From: an uncultured Ignavibacteria bacterium
Lineage (GTDB): Bacteria; Bacteroidota; Ignavibacteria; Tepidaquicellales; Tepidaquicellaceae
DNA length: 50,353 nt
NCBI GenBank assembly: GCA_937872315.1
Contig: CALMST010000283.1
Span: forward strand, 1-50,353
Direction of reading: 5' to 3'
Shown: positions 17,571 through 26,300 of the stretch, in pieces
Position numbering within the stretch: the stretch's first letter is position 1
How the letters are laid out: the number at the start of each line of letters is the position of its first letter
Position numbers and translations under genes: made by a program
The notes under the pieces: generated by a model
What the model was told of the DNA's origin: nothing
The model's database searches: none
The model's input: only the letters and a program-made list of their open reading frames with translations

Positions 17571-20405
17571 TTATTTTTTTAATCTCTTCGTTTTACTTTT
17601 AACCGGAACAGATGATATTCTTTTACTTTTTTTACTTACTGCCCCGTTGTTACGGGTCGTATTTCCTAAGTCTGTTGTGCTTTTCTTATATTTCCCGTTC
17701 TCATCTGATAATGCAGTTTTGTTACGGTCAAGTATGCTTTTCCTGAATACTCTTAATCCAAGATCAGCCCTGAATCCGTGAATTTCAGAATCATCTATCG
17801 CATTTAAAAATTGGATTATCTCTTTGCTTACCACCTGACCCGGCACCAGTACAGGAAATCCCGGAGGGTACGGTATGATAAATGACGAAGCAACAAGCTC
17901 CCTTCCTTTTTTTAATTCCGGAAGACAGTCTATAAGCGGTATGTATTCATAATTGTCTTCATTATATGCGAGAAAATATGCTTCACGTAGATTACCTCCG
18001 GGTACACCGGGAACTGCCTGAAATGATGAATGGAAATAACTGAAATCCGGTAATGGCGGAACATCCTTTGTAAGTGATTTTATCTTTTTAATATGTATCT
18101 CCTTCTCTCGTTTGTTTAATGCTCCGATCTCTTCATCCAATTCATCCGCAATCTTCAATAATGCATTTAAAAGATATGTTACACTTCCTCTGGTAGTTCC
18201 TATGTTTGTCATAAACAGAACAGTATTTCGTGATGTCTTATTTATCTGAATATTGAATTTATCCATCAGATACTTGTTCTTGAATGTATCACCGTCAACT
18301 CCTGTCCGTCCAATATTTAATGTTATCTTGGTCGGATCAAGAACAAATTCATCCAGCTCCCATGCTTCATCCATCTTATTCCAGCCTGTAGATTTATCAT
18401 AATATCCGGAAAGTCCGGTTTGCCTGTATTCTTTAGGTATGAAATCATTTATGGTCAGTACATCAAAATATTTACTGAGCTGTGGATTATCTGCTATCTT
18501 TGCTCTTAAAACCATTGCAAGTTCAATGCTCTTTTCGACAAGTTCATATCCCTCAAACTGCACCTGCCTTCTTCCTATATCAAGTGAAGCCAGCATCTGG
18601 TAATTAGGTGAAGTCGAAGTATGTGTCATGTAAGCTTCTAGAAAAGTACTTTCACATTTTCTTCTGTAATCTTCATCCCATATATGTATCATGGAACCTT
18701 GCCTGAAACTGCTTAAAGTTTTGTGTGTGCTTTGAGTGGAATATACCCTTATCCGGACTTTATCAGGATCAGGCATTTTTGGTTGCTCACCTCTTTTTAG
18801 TCCTTTTATATATTTTTTATACTCTTCCCTGTATCCGGCTGATTTGTATTTTTTACAGAGTTTATTTGCGGAAAACATTCCTGTCCGCTGTTTGTAGTTA
18901 TAAGTAAAGCTGGCAAATGCAAACCATGCTTCATCCCATAAAAATATCATGTCGGGTTTTATTGCAAGTATTTCCTCCATTACCCTTTGCACATTGTAAA
19001 CAAATCCGTCAAATGTACAGTTAGTAAGTAAAAGCATTTTTACTTTATCCAGACGGCCCGCATCCTTAAGCTGTAACAATTTTCTCTTTATCTGCTCAAG
19101 AGGAACAGCTCCGTACATTGAATATTCTTCAATCGGATATGAATCAAGATAAACCGGAAATGCTCCGGCCAGCACAAGACCGTAATGATGGGATTTATGA
19201 CAATCCCTGTCGATCAATACTAGATCACCCGGTTCTACCAGCGCCTGCAATACAATTTTATTTGCTGTTGATGTCCCGTTTGTCACAAAAAAAGTATGCT
19301 GGGATCCATAAGCCTTACCTGCCATCTCCTGAGCTTTTTTTAATGGTCCGGTTGGCTGAAGCAAAGAATCGAGTCCGCCTGTGGTTGCGGAAGTTTCAGC
19401 AAGAAACATGTTCCTTCCGTAAAATTCACCAAAATCAGTTATCCATCTTGACTTAAATACCGAATTACCTCTTGATATCGGCATAGCATGAAAGATTCCG
19501 GTAGGCTTCTGACTGTATTTGACAAGTGCAGAAAAAAACGGCGTTTCAAATCTTTCCCTGATACCCCTTATTATCATTAAATGAAGCTCCTGAAGATCTT
19601 CCTTCCTGTAAAATATTCTTCTGAAATTTTTTATTGTACTGTCTTTAAGATCGGTAAGAGATGTATGTGTCATGTAATATTTATCAACTTCGGGACGGAA
19701 CTGACTTATCAGCTGACCAAGTATTGGCGCTAATTCTGTATCCTGTTTGGATGACATATCCAGATTCAAAACACTCTGCACATAGGGTCTGATAAGAGAT
19801 GAAATATTTTTCGATAAATACGGCGGTGCATATCGTAATACAACAGCTTGTATGTTATAGTTAAATAATAAAGCGATCAGTGCATCCTGAAAAGATCTTT
19901 GTACAATCACTCCGTATGTAAACTGTTCTTTGGGTCCTCTCAACTCTAATAATTTGTTCTTTAATTGTATCTCTTCTTCTTCAGACATGTCTTCCACAAA
20001 CATTACGACAAAATGATTTTTTTTCTGAGTTAATGTTTCAGATTTTTTTTCAGGATTATCAGTACTTTGATCTTTACCTTTTAAGAAATCAGGATGATTT
20101 CGGTAACCGTCACTTACAAGCAAGCCTGTTGTTTCAGTTACCTGATTTGCAAGTGTAACATATTCCTTCCGGTTTACGGCTTTCTTTAATGCCTCAATAC
20201 GGGTTTTACCCGGGAATGAAAAATAAATTTCAATTCCTTCAAGTTCTTTTAAAGCTAAATGAACAGACTTTAAAATTCTTTCTTCATTTTCAGTCCCTTT
20301 CTGACACAGTGATAATTTCCTGGTTTCCTTTTTAAAAAAATTCCAGAGATCTACCCTGAGCTGGCTTATGTTATAATATTGTGATGTTTTTTTTATTTTA
20401 GTCAT
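17571..20405 (-). CDS. Orn/Lys/Arg decarboxylase, fold type I, large (944 aa)
   Basis: A PLP enzyme of the ornithine/lysine/arginine decarboxylase class. Residues about 1-290 are an N-terminal region including a wing-like segment near 130-195. The PLP domain follows, with H403/H406 in DRDCHKSHHYG, D491 in LWDEAW, and the Schiff-base lysine K562 in STQSTHKTLSSF. A C-terminal domain of about 200 residues follows, ending in a lysine-rich tail (residues about 905-944). Family members are usually 700-760 residues, so this one is unusually long. Whether it acts on ornithine, lysine or arginine cannot be read from these motifs. Neighbouring genes suggest the amine product is further metabolised. Confidence 0.9.
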   Translation of the reverse strand: MTKIKKTSQYYNISQLRVDLWNFFKKETRKLSLCQKGTENEERILKSVHLALKELEGIEIYFSFPGKTRIEALKKAVNRKEYVTLANQVTETTGLLVSDGYRNHPDFLKGKDQSTDNPEKKSETLTQKKNHFVVMFVEDMSEEEEIQLKNKLLELRGPKEQFTYGVIVQRSFQDALIALLFNYNIQAVVLRYAPPYLSKNISSLIRPYVQSVLNLDMSSKQDTELAPILGQLISQFRPEVDKYYMTHTSLTDLKDSTIKNFRRIFYRKEDLQELHLMIIRGIRERFETPFFSALVKYSQKPTGIFHAMPISRGNSVFKSRWITDFGEFYGRNMFLAETSATTGGLDSLLQPTGPLKKAQEMAGKAYGSQHTFFVTNGTSTANKIVLQALVEPGDLVLIDRDCHKSHHYGLVLAGAFPVYLDSYPIEEYSMYGAVPLEQIKRKLLQLKDAGRLDKVKMLLLTNCTFDGFVYNVQRVMEEILAIKPDMIFLWDEAWFAFASFTYNYKQRTGMFSANKLCKKYKSAGYREEYKKYIKGLKRGEQPKMPDPDKVRIRVYSTQSTHKTLSSFRQGSMIHIWDEDYRRKCESTFLEAYMTHTSTSPNYQMLASLDIGRRQVQFEGYELVEKSIELAMVLRAKIADNPQLSKYFDVLTINDFIPKEYRQTGLSGYYDKSTGWNKMDEAWELDEFVLDPTKITLNIGRTGVDGDTFKNKYLMDKFNIQINKTSRNTVLFMTNIGTTRGSVTYLLNALLKIADELDEEIGALNKREKEIHIKKIKSLTKDVPPLPDFSYFHSSFQAVPGVPGGNLREAYFLAYNEDNYEYIPLIDCLPELKKGRELVASSFIIPYPPGFPVLVPGQVVSKEIIQFLNAIDDSEIHGFRADLGLRVFRKSILDRNKTALSDENGKYKKSTTDLGNTTRNNGAVSKKSKRISSVPVKSKTKRLKK

Positions 20406-20509
20406 TTATAACTTTTAAATTTTAGAAAAGCGTCATAATGTCTGTATTGAAAAAATTCTATTGCCAAATTTTTCTTTCAGAATAATATTAAAAAAGATCA
20501 GAAAGATCA

Positions 20510-21415
20510 TTACTGCGGATCTTTAGAAAGTTCACTTTCTTTGATCCTGAGTTTTGTAAGTTTATCCAGCTTTGTTGGTTTTATCAATTGTCCGAGAGAG
20601 TCTAGATACGGATGTTTTGCTCCTTTCTCGTATATGTGAAAATAGCCGAGATGGTCCCGGAAACTTTTCAGGGTCTGACCTAGTCTCAGCACACCTAATT
20701 CCCTGCTTCGGCTGACACGGGACAAATCAAGCTCAAGCGGGAAGATCTCTTCCGTTGCGCCGGCATTGTATATTACCCTTCCGTCCGGTCCGGCTACAAT
20801 GGATAATCCGCTTCCTCCAGTGTCAAGTCCGTTTACATCAAACAAAAAACACTGGTTTACTGCTGCCATCGAGCGGGCAATAGAAAGTTCAATTTCCCTG
20901 TCAATGGTTCCGGTCAGCGTGGGATGTAATATCACTTCAGCTCCCATTACTGCAAGTGTCCTGATAGTTTCAGGAAACCACATATCATAACAGATCGATA
21001 TTCCGAATCTGCCAATGTCCGGTATATCAAATACACAGAAATCATGTCCGGCGGATACTCCTTCTTCATAAGGATAAAAAGGGAACATTTTACTGTATCT
21101 TGAAACGACTTCACCGTCAGGATTTATTACAGAAGCGGTGTTATAAATTTTTTCATCCCGTTTTTCAAATATTGAGCCGGGTATAAGCCAGATGCCGTAT
21201 TTCTCTGCCATCTCCCGCATCTCCTGTTCAAATACTCCCGGTATTTCCTGAGCTGTATGTGTTAAAGGTCCGTATCCGCACAATTCGCTGAAGACAACCA
21301 TTTCTATCCATGGATATAAATTCATTGCTATATCAAGTTTCAGTTTCATCATTTCCACATTTGGAACGACTGCCGAGACTTTCATCTGGATTCCCGCAAT
21401 TGCAAAAGGTTTCAT
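20510..21415 (-). CDS. Carbon-nitrogen hydrolase (nitrilase superfamily amidase)
   Basis: A 301-residue nitrilase-superfamily hydrolase with the Glu-Lys-Cys triad visible: E44 (VFSELCGYG), K109 (RYSKMFPF) and C142 (ISICYDMWFPE). Such enzymes cleave amides or carbamoyl groups; relatives include N-carbamoylputrescine amidohydrolase, omega-amidase and aliphatic amidase. It starts one base after the GabT-like stop codon, so the two are tightly coupled, and the decarboxylase follows after 104 bases. In this setting it could remove an amide or carbamoyl group from an amine intermediate, which is inference. No signal peptide is seen, so it is cytoplasmic. Confidence 0.9.
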   Translation of the reverse strand: MKPFAIAGIQMKVSAVVPNVEMMKLKLDIAMNLYPWIEMVVFSELCGYGPLTHTAQEIPGVFEQEMREMAEKYGIWLIPGSIFEKRDEKIYNTASVINPDGEVVSRYSKMFPFYPYEEGVSAGHDFCVFDIPDIGRFGISICYDMWFPETIRTLAVMGAEVILHPTLTGTIDREIELSIARSMAAVNQCFLFDVNGLDTGGSGLSIVAGPDGRVIYNAGATEEIFPLELDLSRVSRSRELGVLRLGQTLKSFRDHLGYFHIYEKGAKHPYLDSLGQLIKPTKLDKLTKLRIKESELSKDPQ

Positions 21416-21416
21416 T

Positions 21417-22736
21417 TTATTTTCTATTTTTAATTGTTTTGTGAATTTCTTCTTCCAGTATGTTAAGGCCTTTTTCTAACTGTTCATCCGTGATCACTAA
21501 TGGTGAAAGAATTCTGATCACGTTTTTAAACGTACCTGCGCTTATAATTATCAAACCGTTTTCTGCGCAACCGTTTATGATTTCAGTACAGATCTCTCCG
21601 TCAGGCTGATGAGGATCTCCATCTTTTACAAATTCAATAGCTGTCATTGCTCCGGTACTTCGAACGTCTCCTATTTCGGGATGTAAATTTTTCAGTTTAT
21701 CAAATCTTTCCTTTACTGTTTCGCCGATTTTTATTGCTCTTTCATTAAGTTTATTATCTTGCATGAATTGAATAGTAGCCAGAGCAGCTGCGCATGATAC
21801 GGGATTTCCGATATATGTTCCTCCGATCGTTCCCGGTATGGCTTTATCCATTATATGTGCTTTGCCAAGTACGGCTGCAATGGGCATTCCGGAACCCATT
21901 GATTTTGCATAAGTGCTGATATCAGGTTGAACTCCGTAATTCTGCCAGGAAGCCCAGTTTCCTGTTCTGCAAAACCCGCTTTGTATCTCATCAAAAATTA
22001 AAATTATACCGTGCTCGTCACAGAATTCACGAAGACCTACAAGATATTCCTCAGGTGCAGAATAAAATCCTCCTTCACCCTGTATTGGTTCAATGATAAT
22101 GGCAGCTATGTTATCCGGATTCACTATATTTTTTCCGCATTCCCTGAGCTTCTTCAATTCCATTTTTACAAATTCATCATGATCCATTTTTCCGTGATAT
22201 CTGTAAAAATTCGGGAACGCCAATCTGTAAACTTCCGGAGCAAAAGGTCCACAGCTGATTTTATAATCTATCTTACTTGTTAGTGTCATCGCCATCATTG
22301 TTCTGCCGTGGAAAGCATCTGTATATGCAAGTATTGCCGGTCTTCCTGTTGCCTGTCTTGCGATCTTGATCGCATTTTCTACAGCTTCAGCACCTGTACT
22401 GACTATCATGGCTTTTGTTTTTTCTCCGTGAGGTAATATCTCCGCAAGCTTCTCACATAGTTCTATGTAAGGTTCGTATGTAACTACATTAAAACTGGTG
22501 TGAATATATTTGCCTGCCTGCTCACAGATTGCTTTTACAACCGGCTCCGGACAATGTCCGGCGTTTACAACTCCGATACCTCCGGCAAAATCTATGAGTT
22601 CCCTGCCGTCTTCATCAATTATAACAGCGCCTTTGGCATTCTTTGCAGTTGCTATGTTGAAAATACCAACACCGTTTGCAACAATGTTTTTTCTTCTTTC
22701 TAGAAGTTCTTTTGATTTTATCTGGCTGGTTTCCAT
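21417..22736 (-). CDS. gabT: Class III aminotransferase, 4-aminobutyrate transaminase-like
   Basis: A 439-residue PLP aminotransferase of class III. STGAEAVENAIKIAR binds the phosphate, D249 lies in IFDEIQSGFCRTG, and the PLP lysine K278 lies in STYAKSMGSGMP. The wording and length closely fit GABA transaminases (GabT/PuuE), which move the amino group of 4-aminobutyrate to 2-oxoglutarate, giving succinic semialdehyde. Putrescine, 5-aminovalerate or acetylornithine transaminases are alternatives. It is the first gene of the five-gene cluster; the aldehyde dehydrogenase at the other end could oxidise its product. Confidence 0.85.
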   Translation of the reverse strand: METSQIKSKELLERRKNIVANGVGIFNIATAKNAKGAVIIDEDGRELIDFAGGIGVVNAGHCPEPVVKAICEQAGKYIHTSFNVVTYEPYIELCEKLAEILPHGEKTKAMIVSTGAEAVENAIKIARQATGRPAILAYTDAFHGRTMMAMTLTSKIDYKISCGPFAPEVYRLAFPNFYRYHGKMDHDEFVKMELKKLRECGKNIVNPDNIAAIIIEPIQGEGGFYSAPEEYLVGLREFCDEHGIILIFDEIQSGFCRTGNWASWQNYGVQPDISTYAKSMGSGMPIAAVLGKAHIMDKAIPGTIGGTYIGNPVSCAAALATIQFMQDNKLNERAIKIGETVKERFDKLKNLHPEIGDVRSTGAMTAIEFVKDGDPHQPDGEICTEIINGCAENGLIIISAGTFKNVIRILSPLVITDEQLEKGLNILEEEIHKTIKNRK

Positions 22737-23389
22737 GTTTATCAGATTCTAATATAGTTTTAAGTTCTGGAATATATTTTTTGGAATAGTAATTTGACTC
22801 TTTACCCGGAAGTTAAATCTTTTAATAAATGAGCTTTTGAAAGTTTACTGCTTGCAAATGTAATTTGAGAAAATTTTACTACTAGAAGACTTGCAGTAAA
22901 AAGTATTTAATACCAATATTAATAATAAAACAGATAAATTGTATAAATACTCTTTTTATAATATAAGGATTATTATCATAAATCCAAAATTTGCGGTTGA
23001 TTATTTTCTATTTGAGCGAAGGGGTAAAACCCGCGCGTTCGATTTGCAAGCGTCTGCTTTTTGTAATTGCTAAAGGCGGAGGTAAACACTTTACGTATGA
23101 TTTGACTGAGGTTGTAAACAGGTAAACAAATTTCTAAAGTTGACCGTCTAAATCCGAAAATGTTGTTGAGCCAATGATTTAGCCAGATTAACTCAGATTA
23201 ATAAATTTATCACCGTTAAGAAAAAAAATAATTTATTATAATATATAATTTGCAATAATTTTTGCCGGTCAGTGCCAAATATAATTATTAACCACCTGCG
23301 GCTTATCATATCAGGACAATTTTATTAAACCAACAAAAATTTTATCCGGATTATATTTTTATTCAAAAAAAATTAAGAATAAATTTATA
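22737..23389. other. Intergenic region, 653 bp
   Basis: Between the amine-cluster promoter side and the end of the sortase gene. It contains an isolated GC-richer patch around 22998-23110 that belongs to no recognised gene, and a repeat-like block at 23141-23202 shared with 45206-45266. The rest is AT-rich. No gene is supported. Confidence 0.5.
23141..23202. repeat. Dispersed repeat, copy 1
   Basis: The block begins tgaccgtctaaatcc and ends atttagccagattaactcag. A second, diverged copy at 45206-45266 begins tgaccgtctgattcc and ends with tttagccgcagatt. The order of the two shared blocks is the same in both, with a variable middle. Both copies are intergenic. Confidence 0.55.
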
Positions 23390-26300
23390 TTATCGAAGCA
23401 CAACAAGTTTTTGAGTGGCAGTTTCCTTATAACCTCCGTCTTCAACAATAAATTTATAAAGGTAAGTGCCGTTTGCTATGTAATCTCCGTCATTATCCCT
23501 TCCGTCCCACGGGATCTGATTATAACCGATTGCAGGTGAGTAAATTATTTCTTTTATCAGTCTCCCTGCTAATGTGTAAATTCTGATCTTGCATACGGAA
23601 GGAACTTCCGAGCCTAGTAAATTGAAAACAAACTGTGTCTCCCCTTTCATTGGATTCGGGAAATTATAAAGATCTTTTACAAGGATTTCATCACTAACAG
23701 AGAAATCATAAACTGTAGTATCATAACTTTCAGATCCGTTCCGGTAGCTGATCTTTAATCTGTTCTGTCCGCTTAATAGCTCCGGCTTGAAAATAAATGA
23801 TCTGATATTATCAGATGCATTGTCATAACCTAAATCTGTTTTTTTGAGAATTGAATTTTCTGATCCGTTATTATAAAACGGAATATATTTATCATTAAGT
23901 ATAATGGATACATCAGAAGTATCTGTTTTATTGAACTTATTATCATTGTTCTGCTCCGCATTAATGTTGATCCTGAGCTCAGGTTTAAGACTCACAAAAT
24001 CCCCGCTGGATAGTTTCTGACCGTCGCTGAATATTTCCACAGCAGGATTATTGTTTAACAGATTAATAAGTATCTGAAGATAATTTAAATTATTAAAGCT
24101 GTAAAATTCATTTACTTTGTTTTTTGCTTTTACTTCAAGTACAAATACTGCAAATTGTCCGTCTCCTCTTATATAAGGAACTCTGAATTTTCCTTTATAA
24201 AAAGAAGTTTTTCCGGGCAGAAGATCTGCATTTAGTGTGTCTGACAATATTAGATTCTGAGAGGAAACATAAGATTTATAAATATTTATAACTGTTCCTG
24301 AAGCTTTTTCAAATCCTGCATTATCATAATTCAGGGTAAACTTAACCTCCTCTCCTAACTTTACCGCCGTATCACTTTGTGTAATGGAATTTGATTCTGT
24401 CACGAGTTCGGCAGGAAGTGTGTAATTGATCCTGAAAGAATTCAGCACCGGTGAATTCAAACCTGAAAGCGAATCAATTCTTAATTTTGCGACAAGATTC
24501 AGTTTAGGATAATTATATGCATATACATCATTCAGATCCGTAAAATTATTTGTCGTGATATTATTGTATAATAATACTGCGTCTTCGTTTTTTGTAATTC
24601 CGAAAACATCAAATTTAATATCCGAACCGGGAGGAATGCTATTGCTCCATGAAAAAGATTTCCAGGTGTTTGCAGGACCGATGAGATAGCTTACCGTTCC
24701 TTCCATACTTTTAAATGTCCTGTTCATTGAACTGACCGATTCGATCCATGCATTATTATAAGGATGAACTTCTTCAGATACCTCTCCGGGAGGAGCATTG
24801 AGATAACCAATAAAACTCCATGTATCAAAGAATCCAACCCTGAATAACTGGATCTTTGTGCTTCCGAACTGATTGAATTTCGCTATCACCGCAGAGCTTA
24901 ATAACTGTGCGCCGGCTGAATATGCAGCATTTAATCCCATCAGATAATGAGTGGAATCAAAAGTATTTAAAAAATTTAAAACTGAATCGGATGATTGAGG
25001 AACCAGGATTTTAAAATTTTTATGCTGAAGGATCTTGCCGTCCAGTTTTCTGACTTTCAGAAGATTAAGTCCTGTATTTGTTCCTGCATCCATGTGAATG
25101 CTTTGATTAAGAACACTGAAATATGATGCTTCTGCTCCGTTACTGCCAAGCGATCTTACATAAAGATTTCCGGTATATTCGCTTAATTTAATTCCATCCT
25201 GACCATAATAAGTATTATTATAATCAGAGACAGAATACTGGTTCACATTGTTTTTGAAAAGCGAAGTGTTAACATCTATGTTATCAGCCGGGATACCCGT
25301 TTCGTTTACTGCAATACCCGGATTATACCGGAGTGAGAAATGACGTGACCATCCTGCGGTATCTGATCCGTAAGAATAATTAATTCTCCAGTAAGTTAAA
25401 CGCGTGGTATCAGTGCTGATTACATTTGTTTTAAATTCAGAAGTTACACCTGAGATATTTTGTAAGACAAATGTTTTCTTCAATGGTGAATTAAAATTAA
25501 CAGTCGTATCATATTCCATGTAAAGTTTTGCCTGATCTTTTACTTTAAAAGGATTTAATATTATGAATGTTGCTGAATCCTTTGAGTTATATGAATTATC
25601 CACCGGATATAATTTCACAAATGATGCTTCTTTAGTTTCAATATTCAGTAATAAAGTATTGTCACTTCTGTTTTCATTCGGATTTGAATTATCCTGATCC
25701 AATACCAGAGATAGGTTATATATACCCGCCTTCTTGATCCTGAAGACAAATTTTACAGTGTCGGAAAATTTAAAATTTCTTAAAGTAGTATCTCTGATAA
25801 CAGTCTCAGCTGCATTAGATGAAAGCGTAAATCTAATTTTGCATGAATCGCCGTGTGTACCGAAATTTTTCGGAAATGCTTTGAATATTACATCTTCATA
25901 TATTGCGGGAGATTTATCGGAGATCGTGTAATCATTATTGCTGATCGAATATTCCGGGATCCTCGGTAATAAAAGCCTGACTGCAGGATCTCCCTGAAGT
26001 GTATAGCAATTTAGCGTATGCCTTGCCGAGAACAGACTGGAATCCTTTTTTACTACATTCAAAGCGCTGGATATTATGTCTCCTATTCTTCTGACCGAAT
26101 CAACTGCAATTGATTGATACAATTGTTTATTAAGAACACTACCGGCATAAACAAATCCCCAGCCTGAAGTACCCAGATAGCCTATGGCTCCCCTGTTCTG
26201 CATTTTCATGAATTTCTCTCCAAATGCCCTGGCTGTAGGTTCACCAACTTTTCCTGTATAGCAGGTCATGCTGAATATAAGAGGAAATTTACCGTTATAG

